Shown: positions 8,462-18,094, numbered from the stretch's first letter. The stretch: DNA of 64,000 nucleotides from Frateuria_A sp051900415 (GCF_051900415.1 NZ_JBHZGL010000003.1:124001-188000); one strand, 5' to 3'. The notes: generated from the letters alone by a model not told the origin. Made by a program: numbers and translations.

Positions 8462-9180
8462 AGGCAGTCGGCAGCGGCTCGCGGGGCCACCTTGCGCCAG
8501 CGCAACGGATCGCACGGCTGCGCCGCCAGCGTGCGCACCTGCGCCAGGAACGCATCGCGCGGTAGTTCGCGCGCCCCAAGCCCCAGCAGGTGGGGGTTGC
8601 TGACCTGCGCATCGAGCAGCGGAAAGCCCCACTCGCGCAGCAGGGCCGCCAGTGCCACCAGCGCCAGCTTCGAGCCACCGCTGCGGGCGCTGAACATCGA
8701 CTCGCCGCAGAACAGCCGTCCCACGCTCACGCCGTACACGCCGCCGACCAGCGCGTCGCCTTCCCACACTTCGACGCTGTGCGCGTGGCCCTGCGTATGC
8801 AGCGAGGCGTAGGCGTCGATGATCGCCTGGCCGATCCAGGTTCCGTGCTGGCCGGGCCGCGGCGCGGCGCAGGCGCGCATCACGCGCACGAAGGCCTCGT
8901 CGACGGTCACCCGCCAGTCCTTGCCAGCCAGTGCACGCCGCAGGCTGCGATTGGCGCGGAAGGTCGCCGTGTCGAACACGCAACGCGGATCGGGGGACCA
9001 CCACAGGATCGGCTCGCCCGGGTTGAACCAGGGAAAGATGCCGCGCTCGTAAGCGGCCAGCAGCCGTCGCGGCGACAGGTCGCCGCCGAAGGCGAGCAGG
9101 CCGTTGGGCTCGGCCAGCGCATGGCGAGGGTCGGGGAAGCGCTCGGGCGCCATCGGATCGAGCAGCGGCAGGCGGATCAC
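8458..9180 (-). CDS. aat: Leucyl/phenylalanyl-tRNA--protein transferase
   Basis: A 240-residue cytoplasmic enzyme that attaches Leu or Phe from aminoacyl-tRNA to proteins with N-terminal Lys or Arg, marking them for ClpS/ClpAP in the N-degron pathway. Diagnostic segments are LLAFGGDLSPRRLLAAYERG, GIFPWF, WWSPDPRCVF and GVYGVSVGRLFCGESMFS. The start is GTG at 9180, which overlaps the TGA of the upstream FemAB-like gene by four bases (GTGA). Translation is therefore probably coupled. No clpS or clpA gene is nearby. Confidence 0.95.
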   Translation of the reverse strand: MIRLPLLDPMAPERFPDPRHALAEPNGLLAFGGDLSPRRLLAAYERGIFPWFNPGEPILWWSPDPRCVFDTATFRANRSLRRALAGKDWRVTVDEAFVRVMRACAAPRPGQHGTWIGQAIIDAYASLHTQGHAHSVEVWEGDALVGGVYGVSVGRLFCGESMFSARSGGSKLALVALAALLREWGFPLLDAQVSNPHLLGLGARELPRDAFLAQVRTLAAQPCDPLRWRKVAPRAAADCL

Positions 9181-10313
9181 CGGCAGGCCCCGGCGTAGGG
9201 CGCGTGCGCGCCCAGTTCGGCAATGTAATCGTCCATCGCCTGTGCTTCGTGGACCAGCGCTTCGCGCACGGCCCGGCGGAATTGCGGATGGGCGAGGTAG
9301 TGACGCGAGTGCGTGCGTACCGGCACGAAGCCGCGCGCGAGCTTGTGCTCGCCCTGCGCACCAGGCTTGAAACCTGCGAGGCCACGGGCGATCGCATGCT
9401 CGATGCCGCGGTAGTAGCACAGTTCGAAATGCAACCCCGGCACCTCCACCCGCGCGCCCCAGTAGCGTCCGTAGAGCGTCGTGTCGCTTTGCAGGAACAG
9501 GGCCATGGCCTCGATGCGTTCGCCGTCCATCGCGCAGGCTACCTGCACGGCGCTGCCTAGATGGCCCAGTGCCTGGAAGAACGCGCGCGTCAGCGCGGCA
9601 TGGTTGCCCTTGGCGTCGAAGGTGGCCGTGTAGAGCGCATGGATCTGGCGCCAGTCGTCTGCGTCCATGGTCCTGCCGTCGCGCATGCGGATGTCCAGGC
9701 CATATGCACTTACCTGCGCCCGTTCCTGCCGGATGTTCTTGCGCTTCTTGGACTTCAGCGTCGCCAGGAAGTCTTCGAAGTGCCCGTAGCCCTGGTTGTG
9801 CCAGTGGAACTGCACGTCCGAGCGCGCCAGCCAGTCGCTGCCGAACGCGTCCAGCTCCTGGTCCTCCAGGAAATTGGCGTGTACCGAGGACAGGCCCAGG
9901 CGATCGGCCTCCGCCCGCATTGCCTCCACCAGCGCCTGCCGCAGGCGCGGCGCGCGTGCATCGCGGCCGGCCAGCAGCCGCGGGCCCGGCACCGGCGAGT
10001 AAGGCACGGCATTGAGCAGCTTGGGGTAGTAGTCGCCCCCGGCGCGTTCCCAGGCACCGGCCCAGCTCCAGTCGAACACGAACTCGCCATGCGAGTTGCC
10101 CTTCAGGTACACCGGTGCGGCCGCGACCAGGCGGTCGTCCTCGTACAGGCCCAGGTGGTGCGCCTGCCAACCCCAGTCCGGACGGATGCAGCCAGTGCTT
10201 TCGAGCGTGTGCAGGAAGGCATGCGAGACGAACGGGTTGGCGCTCGCCCGCAGTGCGTCCCAGGTCGCCGCGGGAAGCTCGGCGATGGCAGCGTGGAAGC
10301 GGGCAGTGAGCAT
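9177..10313 (-). CDS. FemAB-like / GNAT-fold N-acyltransferase family protein (PF04339 type)
   Basis: About 378 residues, cytoplasmic, with features of the peptidogalycan biosynthesis/FemAB-related family: an early ANPFVSHAFLHTLE, a central HWHNQGYGHFEDFLATLKSK, and RYWGARVEVPGLHFELCYYRG with QGEHKLARGFVPV near the end. Members are predicted aminoacyl or acyl transferases, often encoded beside aat, but the true substrate is unknown. Coupling to aat by the GTGA overlap suggests a shared link to aminoacyl-tRNA use; that is inference. ATG 10313 is preferred; a GTG at 10343 would add ten residues. Neither has a strong ribosome site. Confidence 0.8.
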   Translation of the reverse strand: MLTARFHAAIAELPAATWDALRASANPFVSHAFLHTLESTGCIRPDWGWQAHHLGLYEDDRLVAAAPVYLKGNSHGEFVFDWSWAGAWERAGGDYYPKLLNAVPYSPVPGPRLLAGRDARAPRLRQALVEAMRAEADRLGLSSVHANFLEDQELDAFGSDWLARSDVQFHWHNQGYGHFEDFLATLKSKKRKNIRQERAQVSAYGLDIRMRDGRTMDADDWRQIHALYTATFDAKGNHAALTRAFFQALGHLGSAVQVACAMDGERIEAMALFLQSDTTLYGRYWGARVEVPGLHFELCYYRGIEHAIARGLAGFKPGAQGEHKLARGFVPVRTHSRHYLAHPQFRRAVREALVHEAQAMDDYIAELGAHAPYAGACR

Positions 10314-10477
10314 CGGCTGGGAGGCGGTGAGCTGGTGAGGCACCTGGCAAGACTAGCGAACTTGCGCGGGCTGACCCAAGCCTTCCATCGCCGTATATGG
10401 CCCCGCCTAAGAGATCATTTGACGCCCGCATGTTGCACCGCGCCATAATGCCCGCTCATCCCATGAGGACACGCGCA

Positions 10478-11563
10478 GTGGGCAAGGTCTGGAACTTCAG
10501 TGCGGGGCCGGCGGCATTGCCGCAGGCGGTGCTCGAACAGGCGCAGCGCGAGTTGCTGGACTGGCAGGGCAGTGGTGTGTCGGTGATGGAGCAGTCGCAC
10601 CGCGGCAAGCGCTTCATCGCGATGGCCGAGCGCACGGAAGCGGACCTGCGCGAACTTCTGGAGATCCCCGGCGACTACGCGGTGTTGTTCCTGCAGGGCG
10701 GTGCGACCCAGCACTTCGCGCAGATCCCGATGAACCTGGCGGGCCCGGACGACACGGCCGACTACATCGTGAGCGGGCACTGGAGCGAGAAGGCCGCCGG
10801 CGAGGCCAGTCCCTACCTGCGCGTGAACGTCGCCGCGAGCAGCCAGGCCGACGGCTACCTGCACCTGCCGTCCCGCGGCGGGTGGCAGCTGAACCCGCAG
10901 GCCGCGTACGTGCACTACACCTCCAACGAGACCATCCACGGCGTCGAGTTCCATGACGTGCCGGACGTCGGCGAGGTGCCGCTGGTGGCGGACATGTCTT
11001 CCAACATCCTGTCCGGGCCGCTGGACGTGCGCCGCTTCGGCCTGATCTACGCCGGCGCGCAGAAGAACATCGGACCGTCCGGCCTGGTGGTGATGATCGT
11101 CCGCCGTGACCTGCTGGCGCGGCCGGGTCGGCCGATGGCTCGCATCTTCCGCTACGCCGAGCACGCCGCGGCCGGTTCCATGCTCAACACGCCCAATACC
11201 TTCGGCTGGTACCTGGCCGGGCTGACGTTCCAGTGGCTCAAGGGGCAGGGCGGGCTGGCCGCCATGGGCGAGCGAAACCGCGCCAAGGCGGCGCTGCTGT
11301 ACGGAGCGATCGACAGTTCGGGCGGCTTCTACCGCAACCCGATCGACCCGGCGTCGCGTTCGCGCATGAACGTGCCGTTCACCCTGCACGAAGGCACCCT
11401 CGACGCGGCCTTCCTGGCCGAATCGGAGGCCGCCGGCCTGCTCGCGCTGAAGGGCCACAAGGCGCTGGGCGGCATGCGTGCCTCCCTCTACAACGCCGTG
11501 CCGCTGGAGGCAGTCGAGGCACTGGTGGCGTTCATGCGCGACTTCGCACGGCGCCATGGCTGA
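10478..11563 (+). CDS. serC: Phosphoserine aminotransferase
   Basis: A PLP enzyme that makes 3-phosphoserine from 3-phosphohydroxypyruvate and also serves vitamin B6 synthesis. The NFSAGPAALP opening, FLQGGATQHF, the VADMSSNILSGPLDV region and GLIYAGAQKNIGPSG with the PLP-binding Lys are all present. I chose GTG 10478 because GAGGA lies about 7 bases upstream and the protein then starts at the family's usual place (361 residues). ATG 10463 in the same frame is the main alternative. It leads the serC-pheA-aroA group, a common arrangement joining serine and aromatic amino acid synthesis. Confidence 0.95.
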   Translation: MGKVWNFSAGPAALPQAVLEQAQRELLDWQGSGVSVMEQSHRGKRFIAMAERTEADLRELLEIPGDYAVLFLQGGATQHFAQIPMNLAGPDDTADYIVSGHWSEKAAGEASPYLRVNVAASSQADGYLHLPSRGGWQLNPQAAYVHYTSNETIHGVEFHDVPDVGEVPLVADMSSNILSGPLDVRRFGLIYAGAQKNIGPSGLVVMIVRRDLLARPGRPMARIFRYAEHAAAGSMLNTPNTFGWYLAGLTFQWLKGQGGLAAMGERNRAKAALLYGAIDSSGGFYRNPIDPASRSRMNVPFTLHEGTLDAAFLAESEAAGLLALKGHKALGGMRASLYNAVPLEAVEALVAFMRDFARRHG

Positions 11564-11609
11564 GCGCTCACCTGCTAACGTTTGGACTTCTTTACTGCTG
11601 GAACGCCAG

Positions 11610-12698
11610 ATGACCGATCCCAAGGAATCGCTGGGCAAGGTGCGCGACCGCATCGACAGCATCGACCGTCAGATCCAGGAGCTGATCTCCGAGCGCGCCA
11701 ACTGGGCGCAGGAGGTCGCGCGGGTCAAGGGCGAGGGCCTGTCGGCGATCGACTATTACCGGCCCGAGCGCGAGGCGCACGTGCTGCGCATGGTGGTCGA
11801 TCGCAACCACGGCCCGCTGTCGGACACCGAGATGGTGCGGCTGTTTCGCGAGATCATGTCCTCGTGCCTGGCGCAGGAGGATCCGCTCAAGGTCGGTTTC
11901 CTCGGGCCCGAGGGCACCTTCAGCGAGCAGGCGGTGCGCAAGCACTTCGGCCACGCGGCCTACGGCCTGCCGCTGGGCAGCATCGAGGAGGTGTTCCAGG
12001 AGGTCGCTGCCGGGCATGCCGACTTCGGCGTGGTGCCGGTGGAGAACTCGGGGCAGGGCATGATCCAGGTGACGCTGGACATGTTCCTCACCTCCGAGGC
12101 GCGCATCTGCGGCGAGATCGAGCTGCGCGTGCACCAGTGCCTGCTGTCGAAAGCCGCATCGCCGGGTGACATCCGTCGCGTGTTCGCCCACGCGCAGTCG
12201 CTGCAGCAGTGCAAGACCTGGCTGAGGATCAACCTGCCGGATGTCGAGTGCGTGGCGGTCGGCAGCAATGCCGAGGCGGCCCGGCTGGCGCGGCACGCGG
12301 ACGATGCGGCGGCCATCGCGGGCAAGACCGCCGGCAAGGTCTACGGCCTCAAGCCGCTGGCCGAAGGCATCGAGGACCGCGCCGACAACACCACGCGCTT
12401 CCTGGTGATCGGCCGCTCGCTGTTCCCGCCCTCGGGCAATGATCGGACCTCGCTGCTGATTACCGTCAACGACAAGCCGGGCGCGCTGTATGACGTGCTG
12501 AACCCGTTCGCCAAACATGGCGTGAGCATGAACCGCATCGAATCGCGCCCGGCGCACACCGGCAAATGGCAGTACGCGTTTTTCATCGACGTTTCCGGGC
12601 ATATCGACGACGCGCCGTTGCAGGCGGCCCTGAAGGACATGGGACCGGTCGCCACGCAGGTGCGCGTGCTGGGCTCCTACCCGGTGGCCTTGCCGTGA
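11610..12698 (+). CDS. pheA: Bifunctional chorismate mutase/prephenate dehydratase (P-protein)
   Basis: The 362-residue enzyme converts chorismate to prephenate and then to phenylpyruvate. Domains in order are an AroQ-type mutase (about 1-90; VRDRIDSIDRQIQELISERA), a dehydratase (about 95-270; GFLGPEGTFSEQA, PVENSGQG, TTRFLVIG with the conserved Thr-Arg-Phe) and a C-terminal ACT domain for phenylalanine feedback (GALYDVLNPFAKHGVSMNRIESRP). ENSGQG differs from the usual ENSTEG. Start ATG 11610 gives the family length. The stop overlaps the aroA start by four bases, so the two steps are translated together. Confidence 0.96.
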   Translation: MTDPKESLGKVRDRIDSIDRQIQELISERANWAQEVARVKGEGLSAIDYYRPEREAHVLRMVVDRNHGPLSDTEMVRLFREIMSSCLAQEDPLKVGFLGPEGTFSEQAVRKHFGHAAYGLPLGSIEEVFQEVAAGHADFGVVPVENSGQGMIQVTLDMFLTSEARICGEIELRVHQCLLSKAASPGDIRRVFAHAQSLQQCKTWLRINLPDVECVAVGSNAEAARLARHADDAAAIAGKTAGKVYGLKPLAEGIEDRADNTTRFLVIGRSLFPPSGNDRTSLLITVNDKPGALYDVLNPFAKHGVSMNRIESRPAHTGKWQYAFFIDVSGHIDDAPLQAALKDMGPVATQVRVLGSYPVALP

Positions 12699-14023
12699 GC
12701 GTCGGCAACCATGCCGCCGCGCGCCTGGACTGGATCAGCCGCCGCGGCGGACCGCTGCGCGGTGCGATCACGGTGCCGGGCGACAAATCCATTTCCCATC
12801 GGGCGTTGATGCTGGCTGCGTTGGCCGAAGGTACCTCGCGCATCAGCGGCTTCCTCGAAGGCGAGGACACCCGCGCCACCGCCGCCGTACTCGCGCAGCT
12901 GGGCGTCACCATCGAAACGCCAGCACCGGGCGAGCGATGGGTGCATGGCGCGGGCCTGCACGGCCTGCGCGGTTCCAGCCAACCGCTGGATTGCGGCAAC
13001 GCCGGCACCGGCATGCGGCTGCTCGCCGGCTTGCTGGCAGGTCAGGCGTTCGATGTCACGCTGGTCGGGGACGAGTCGCTTTCGCGCCGCCCCATGCGAC
13101 GGGTCACCGAACCGCTGGTGTGGATGGGCGCTCGCATCGACACCCGTGAGGGCCTGCCGCCGCTGCATATCCACGGCGGCCGGCGCCTGCGCGGCATCCG
13201 CTACGAATCGCCCGTGGCCAGCGCCCAGGTGAAATCCGCCCTGCTGCTGGCCGGCCTGTATGCCGAGGGCGAAACCGAGATCCTCGAACCGCATCCGACC
13301 CGCGACTACACCGAGCGCATGTTGTCGGCGTTCGGCTGGCCGATCCGGTTCGCGCCTGGCCAAGCGAGCCTGACCGGCGGACACGTGCTGCAGGCCACCG
13401 ATGTACAGGTGCCGGCCGATTTCTCCTCCGCAGCATTCTTCCTGGTTGCCGCCAGCCTGGTGCCCGGTTCGGAATTGCGGCTGCGTGCGGTGGGTCTGAA
13501 TCCGCGACGCACCGGACTGCTGCTGGCGCTCAAGCTCATGGGAGCGGACATCGAGGTGCTGGATGAGCGCAGCAGCGGCGGCGAAACCGTGGCCGACCTG
13601 TGCGTGCGCCATGCACCGCTGCATGGCATCGAGTTGCCGCCGGCGCTGGTGCCGGACATGATCGATGAGTTCCCCGCGCTATTCATTGCGGCCGCAGCGG
13701 CGCAAGGCACCACCGTGATCCGTGGCGCCGCCGAGTTGCGCGTGAAGGAGTCTGACCGCATCGCCAGCATGGCGGCCGGCTTGCGTGGGCTGGGTGTGCA
13801 GGTGGCGGAGACGCCCGACGGCGCCGTCATTACCGGCGGTGAGCTGGGTACGGGCATCGTCCAGGGCCATGGCGATCATCGCGTGGCCATGAGCTTCGCG
13901 GTCGCGGGGCTGGTCACCACGGGCGGTGGCGTGCATATCGAAGACTGCCGCAACGTGGCTACCTCCTTCCCCGGCTTCATGGAACTGGCCAACGGCTGCG
14001 GCTTCGCGCTGGCGGACGCGTAG
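12695..14023 (+). CDS. aroA: 3-phosphoshikimate 1-carboxyvinyltransferase (EPSP synthase)
   Basis: The 442-residue cytoplasmic enzyme joins PEP to shikimate-3-phosphate in the shikimate pathway. Visible motifs are VPGDKSISHRALM (phosphate-binding Lys), LDCGNAGTGMRLL, the ALLLAGLYAEGET segment, and ELRVKESDRI near the end with Lys/Glu catalytic residues. GTG 12695 is the start: GTGA shares bases with the pheA stop, and no in-frame ATG lies near. The NAGTG sequence with Gly in the fourth place is the typical glyphosate-sensitive loop type GNAGTxxR/GNAGTG. Confidence 0.96.
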   Translation: MSVGNHAAARLDWISRRGGPLRGAITVPGDKSISHRALMLAALAEGTSRISGFLEGEDTRATAAVLAQLGVTIETPAPGERWVHGAGLHGLRGSSQPLDCGNAGTGMRLLAGLLAGQAFDVTLVGDESLSRRPMRRVTEPLVWMGARIDTREGLPPLHIHGGRRLRGIRYESPVASAQVKSALLLAGLYAEGETEILEPHPTRDYTERMLSAFGWPIRFAPGQASLTGGHVLQATDVQVPADFSSAAFFLVAASLVPGSELRLRAVGLNPRRTGLLLALKLMGADIEVLDERSSGGETVADLCVRHAPLHGIELPPALVPDMIDEFPALFIAAAAAQGTTVIRGAAELRVKESDRIASMAAGLRGLGVQVAETPDGAVITGGELGTGIVQGHGDHRVAMSFAVAGLVTTGGGVHIEDCRNVATSFPGFMELANGCGFALADA

Positions 14024-14202
14024 CCGGAGGCCTCGCGACACTCTTCCGCAGGGGGCTTGAGTGAGGATCGGGGCGAGGCGTGCGCCTTGCGCTGCCCCAC
14101 CTCCCGCTCTGCGGACGCTCTCTTCCGGCAGGAGAGGGACGAAGCGCGCGCTTCCGGCCAGCCCGATGCTAGGCTCGCTGCTTTTCCACCATGCGCCTCG
14201 TC

Positions 14203-14973
14203 ATGTCCGTCCCGCCTTTCATCGTTGCCATTCCCGCCCGATACGGCTCCACCCGTCTGCCAGCCAAGCCGCTGCGTAGTCTCGGTGGTTTGCCGATGGT
14301 CGTCCGGGTAGCGCAACGTGCGCTGCAGGCCGGGGCGGGCCAGGTGGTCGTTGCAGTGGACGACACGCGTGTTGCCGCAGCGCTCGCCGGGCAGGGCGTC
14401 GATGTCTGCATGACCCGCGCCGACCACGCGTCCGGCAGCGACCGCCTGGCCGAAGTCGCCGACCACTACGGTTGGCCCGATGACGCCATCGTGGTGAATC
14501 TGCAGGGTGACGAGCCGTTCGCTCCGGCGGCCGGTATCCGCGAGGTCGCGCGCGCACTGGCCGAGGACGACGCGCCCATGGCCACGCTGGCCACGCTGAT
14601 CACCCAAGCGCACGAGCTGTTCGATCCCAACGTGGTCAAGCTGGTGCGCGGGGCCGACGGGCACGCGCTGTATTTCAGCCGGGCGCCATTGCCCTGGGCC
14701 CGCGACGCGTTCGCCGCCGACCGCGAAACGCTGCCCCCGAACGTGCCGTTTCTGCGCCATATCGGGATCTATGCCTATCGCGCCGGTTTCCTTGGCCGCT
14801 ACACGGGGCTGTCGCGCACGCCGCTGGAACAGGCCGAGTCGCTTGAGCAGCTTCGGGTACTGGAACATGGCTTTCCGATCGCGGTACGACTGACGCCCGA
14901 ACCGTTCCCTCCCGGCATCGACACAGAGGCGGACGTGGAGCGTGCGGAGCGCTGGCTTGCCAGCCAGCCGTAA
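14203..14973 (+). CDS. kdsB: 3-deoxy-manno-octulosonate cytidylyltransferase
   Basis: The 256-residue enzyme activates Kdo with CTP to form CMP-Kdo for lipopolysaccharide inner core. It begins with the nucleotide-binding VAIPARYGSTRLPAKPL loop, followed by NLQGDEPF, YFSRAPLPWARD and FLRHIGIYAYR, and ends ERAERWL. ATG 14203 is favoured because homologues begin just before the nucleotide-binding strand. ATG 14191 is also possible, and neither has a good ribosome site. It is separated from aroA by 180 bases of unremarkable sequence and is probably transcribed on its own. Confidence 0.95.
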   Translation: MSVPPFIVAIPARYGSTRLPAKPLRSLGGLPMVVRVAQRALQAGAGQVVVAVDDTRVAAALAGQGVDVCMTRADHASGSDRLAEVADHYGWPDDAIVVNLQGDEPFAPAAGIREVARALAEDDAPMATLATLITQAHELFDPNVVKLVRGADGHALYFSRAPLPWARDAFAADRETLPPNVPFLRHIGIYAYRAGFLGRYTGLSRTPLEQAESLEQLRVLEHGFPIAVRLTPEPFPPGIDTEADVERAERWLASQP

Positions 14974-14976
14974 GCC

Positions 14977-14998
14977 GTAGGGTGGACTTCAGTCCACC
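14977..14998. repeat. Short palindrome after kdsB
   Basis: GTAG is followed by GGTGGACT-TC-AGTCCACC, a perfect eight-base stem just after the kdsB stop codon. The GTAG lead suggests a REP-like element. It may serve as a terminator. Confidence 0.5.
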
Positions 14999-15101
14999 GG
15001 CCGGTGACCCGGAGGGCGGGCTGAAGCCTCCCCGGGCACATGCCGCCGCCTGTTCGGCCACCGGTCACGGCGCCGCTTGCCGGAGCGGCTAGAATCGTCA
15101 C

Positions 15102-16928
15102 ATGCAGTCGCCCCAGACGCCGCCGTTCGACGGCAAGGCCTTCGTCCAGACCCTGACTACCTCGCCCGGCGTCTACCGCTATTTCGACGCCGATGGTGAG
15201 CTGCTGTACGTGGGCAAGGCAGGCAGCCTCAAGAAGCGTGTCGGTAGCTACTTCCTCAAGCCGCGAATGGAGCCGCGCATCAACGCGATGGTGTCCCAGA
15301 TCGCGCGCTGCGAGGTCACCGTCACGCGCACCGAAGGCGAGGCGTTGCTGCTCGAATCGCAGCTGATCAAGTCGCTCAAGCCGCGCTACAACATCCTGCT
15401 GCGGGACGACAAAAGCTATCCGTACATCTATCTGTCCGGTGGCGAGGATTATCCACGCCTGGCCTTCCACCGCGGCGCCAAGAACCTCAAGGGCCGGTTT
15501 TTCGGACCGTACCCGAGCGCCTTTGCCGTGCGCGAAAGCCTCAACCTGATGCAGAAGCTGTTCAAGGTGCGCCAGTGCGAGGACAGTTACTTCCGCAACC
15601 GCTCGCGCCCGTGCCTGCAACATCAAATCGGCCGCTGCACGGCCCCTTGCGTGGGCTTGGTGTCGGTGGAGGACTACCGCAACGACGTGCGCCACGCCGA
15701 GATGTTCCTGGAAGGGCGCAGCAGCGCGGTCATCGATGAGTTGGCCGCTTCCATGGAAAAGGCCGCCGTCGAGCTCAACTTCGAGCGCGCCGCCGCGCTG
15801 CGTGACCAGGTTGCCGCGTTGCGGAAGCTGCAGGCGCAGCATCACGTGCAAGGGGCCAGCGCCGACATGGACGTGGTCGCCTGCCGTATCGAAGGCGGCA
15901 TGGCGTGCGTGAGCGTGCTGTTCTTCCGCAATGGCATCAGCCTGGGCACCCGCGACTTCTTTCCGCGGCTGCCGCTGGATGCCGAGCCAGCCGACGTGCT
16001 GGCGCAGTTCATCGCCCAGTACTACCTGGAACGACCGGTCCCGCGCGAGATCATTCTGTGCGAGACGATTCCCGACCAGGCGCTGCTGGCGCAAGTGTTG
16101 TGCGAGCAGGCCGGCCACGCGGTGGAGATCAAGTCCAGCGTCCGCGGCGAGCGGGCGCGTTTCCTGCAGATGGCCGAGCGCAACGCGCAGGCGTCGTTGA
16201 CCTCGCGGCTGGCCAGCCGGCAGACCCTCGGCGCGCGCTTCGACGACCTGCAGAAGCTGCTGGAGCTATCCGGCCCACCCCGGCGCATCGAATGCTTCGA
16301 CATCAGCCACACCATGGGCGAGGCGACTGTTGCCTCCTGCGTGGTGTTTGGTCCGGAAGGGCCAGAGAAGTCGCACTATCGCCGCTTCAACATCGCTGGT
16401 ATCACGCCGGGCGACGATTACGCCGCCATGCACCAGGCGCTCACCCGGCGCTTCCGCAAGGTGGCGGCGGGCGAGGGCGCCAAGCCCGACGTGCTGCTGA
16501 TCGACGGTGGAAGCGGGCAGGTCGCACAGGCGCTGGACGTGCTGACCGAGCTTGGCGTGAGCGGCATCGAGGTGGTCGGCGTGGCCAAGGGCCCGGGGCG
16601 CCGTGCGGGCGAGGAAACCCTGGTGCTGGCCAACTCCGGCCGCGAGATCCATCCCGGCTCGGCCTCGCCCGCACTGCATCTGGTCGCAGCCGTGCGCGAC
16701 GAGGCCCACCGCTTCGCCATCAGCGGGCATCGCAAGCGCCGCGAGAAGGCGCGCGAGCGCAGCATTCTGGAAGAGGTGCCGGGCATCGGCGCGCGGCGGC
16801 GCGCGGCGCTGCTCAAGGCATTCGGCGGCTTGGCCGGGGTCGAGGCCGCCGGCGTGGAAGAGCTGGCCTCGATCAAAGGCATCGATCGGGGCTTGGCCGA
16901 ACGCATCTACAACACGTTACACGGCTGA
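15102..16928 (+). CDS. uvrC: Excinuclease ABC subunit C
   Basis: The 608-residue nuclease makes both cuts at damaged DNA in nucleotide excision repair. Domains in order are GIY-YIG (about 15-95; GVYRYFDADGELLYVGKA), a Cys-rich insert (FKVRQCEDSYFRNRSRPCL), UVR (about 205-240; SMEKAAVELNFERAAALRDQ), the RNase H-like 5' nuclease (IECFDISHTMGEATVAS, VLLIDGGSGQ) and a C-terminal (HhH)2 (EEVPGIGARRRAALLKAFGG). All are intact. It precedes pgsA by about 50 bases, the same order as in Escherichia coli. Confidence 0.97.
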   Translation: MQSPQTPPFDGKAFVQTLTTSPGVYRYFDADGELLYVGKAGSLKKRVGSYFLKPRMEPRINAMVSQIARCEVTVTRTEGEALLLESQLIKSLKPRYNILLRDDKSYPYIYLSGGEDYPRLAFHRGAKNLKGRFFGPYPSAFAVRESLNLMQKLFKVRQCEDSYFRNRSRPCLQHQIGRCTAPCVGLVSVEDYRNDVRHAEMFLEGRSSAVIDELAASMEKAAVELNFERAAALRDQVAALRKLQAQHHVQGASADMDVVACRIEGGMACVSVLFFRNGISLGTRDFFPRLPLDAEPADVLAQFIAQYYLERPVPREIILCETIPDQALLAQVLCEQAGHAVEIKSSVRGERARFLQMAERNAQASLTSRLASRQTLGARFDDLQKLLELSGPPRRIECFDISHTMGEATVASCVVFGPEGPEKSHYRRFNIAGITPGDDYAAMHQALTRRFRKVAAGEGAKPDVLLIDGGSGQVAQALDVLTELGVSGIEVVGVAKGPGRRAGEETLVLANSGREIHPGSASPALHLVAAVRDEAHRFAISGHRKRREKARERSILEEVPGIGARRRAALLKAFGGLAGVEAAGVEELASIKGIDRGLAERIYNTLHG

Positions 16929-16978
16929 AACGCAGACTCCCGTGCGACACTGATGATCGACAACCGACGGAAAGCATG

Positions 16979-17593
16979 ATGCGCATCAATCTACCTACCT
17001 GGTTGACTCTGTTCCGAGTGGCGCTACTGCCGGTGATGGTAGTGGTGTTCTACCTGCCGTTCCGCGGGCACAACTTCACGGCCGCCATCGTCTTCATGCT
17101 GGCCGCCGTCACCGACTGGCTGGACGGATACCTGGCACGCCGGCTCAACCAGACTTCTGCGTTCGGCGCGTTCCTCGATCCGGTCGCCGACAAGCTGATG
17201 GTCGCGGTGACGCTGTTCCTGCTGGTCGAATCCCATCGCGGCGGCTGGCCGGGCATTCTGATGGCGGTGACCGCGGCGGTCATCGTGGGCCGCGAAATCA
17301 GCATCTCCGCCTTGCGCGAATGGATGGCCGAAATCGGCATGCGCGCCACGGTGAAGGTGGCGTTCGTCGGCAAGCTCAAGACCGTCATGCAGATGATCGC
17401 GCTGGTCGTGCTCATCGTGCAGCACGAGAAGGAAGCGGAGGCGCTGCGGCTGTACCACATTGGTGAAGGGCTGCTGGTGATCGCCGGTGGGCTGACCATC
17501 TGGTCGGGCATGCACTACCTGCGCGCGGCGTGGCCGATGCTGCGCGGCGAGCCGCCGAAGCAGCCCGGTGCCAACAAGCGTGCGGAGGCTTGA
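16979..17593 (+). CDS. pgsA: CDP-diacylglycerol--glycerol-3-phosphate 3-phosphatidyltransferase
   Basis: A 204-residue integral membrane enzyme that makes phosphatidylglycerol phosphate. The CDP-alcohol phosphotransferase motif is complete: DWLDGYLARR, then GAFLDPVADKLM with its catalytic aspartates. Five or six membrane segments are visible. Two ATG codons stand in tandem at 16976 and 16979 behind GGAAAG; the second gives the usual MRINLPTWLTLFR start, but either may serve. The PLD-type gene at the left edge of the window uses the same lipid branch. Confidence 0.95.
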   Translation: MRINLPTWLTLFRVALLPVMVVVFYLPFRGHNFTAAIVFMLAAVTDWLDGYLARRLNQTSAFGAFLDPVADKLMVAVTLFLLVESHRGGWPGILMAVTAAVIVGREISISALREWMAEIGMRATVKVAFVGKLKTVMQMIALVVLIVQHEKEAEALRLYHIGEGLLVIAGGLTIWSGMHYLRAAWPMLRGEPPKQPGANKRAEA

Positions 17594-17630
17594 CGAGTTC
17601 GTTTTCGCCGCTAAAATGCGCGGCTCCGAT

Positions 17631-17706
<76 letters not shown>

Positions 17707-17714
17707 GTTTCTCC

Positions 17715-17740
17715 GAAGCCCTGGCCTGAGCCGGGGCTTC
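17715..17740 (+). terminator. Hairpin between the two tRNA-Gly genes
   Basis: GAAGCCC and GGGCTTC arms follow tRNA-Gly copy 1 by 8 bases. Only short T runs follow (TCGTCGTTT), so it may end transcription weakly or act as a processing signal. Confidence 0.5.
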
Positions 17741-17831
17741 GTCGTTTCCGGCAGCCGCTACGGAAACATGCAAAAAGCGCGGCCGGGGCCTTCACATCCG
17801 GCCCGGTTCTGCTATCCTTTCTGACTCTGAC

Positions 17832-17907
<76 letters not shown>

Positions 17908-17915
17908 GTTTCCGC

Positions 17916-17947
17916 AAAACCTCGGTTCACCGGGGTTTTGTTTTTTT
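17916..17947 (+). terminator. Rho-independent terminator after tRNA-Gly copy 2
   Basis: AAAACCTCGG and CCGGGGTTTT pair around a TTCA loop and are followed by G and seven T. This is a classic intrinsic terminator. Confidence 0.85.
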
Positions 17948-17980
17948 AAGCGGACCGCAACCATGCGCTCCGTGCGCGAT

Positions 17981-18054
17981 GGCCAGGTGGCAGAGTGGTC
18001 ATGCAGCGGCCTGCAAAGCCGCGTACGCCGGTTCGATTCCGACCCTGGCCTCCA
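17981..18054 (+). tRNA. tRNA-Cys (anticodon GCA)
   Basis: A 74-base cloverleaf with acceptor GGCCAGG/CCTGGCC, anticodon GCA at 18013-18015, T arm GGTTCGATTCC and encoded CCA. It sits between tRNA-Gly and tRNA-Leu, as cysT does in Escherichia coli. Confidence 0.96.
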
Positions 18055-18070
18055 TTGCGCGATCGTCGAG

Positions 18071-18094
18071 AGCCCGCCACCGGCGGGCTTTTTT
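18071..18094 (+). terminator. Rho-independent terminator after tRNA-Cys
   Basis: AGCCCGCC and GGCGGGCT arms with a three-base loop and a run of six T at the end. Confidence 0.9.
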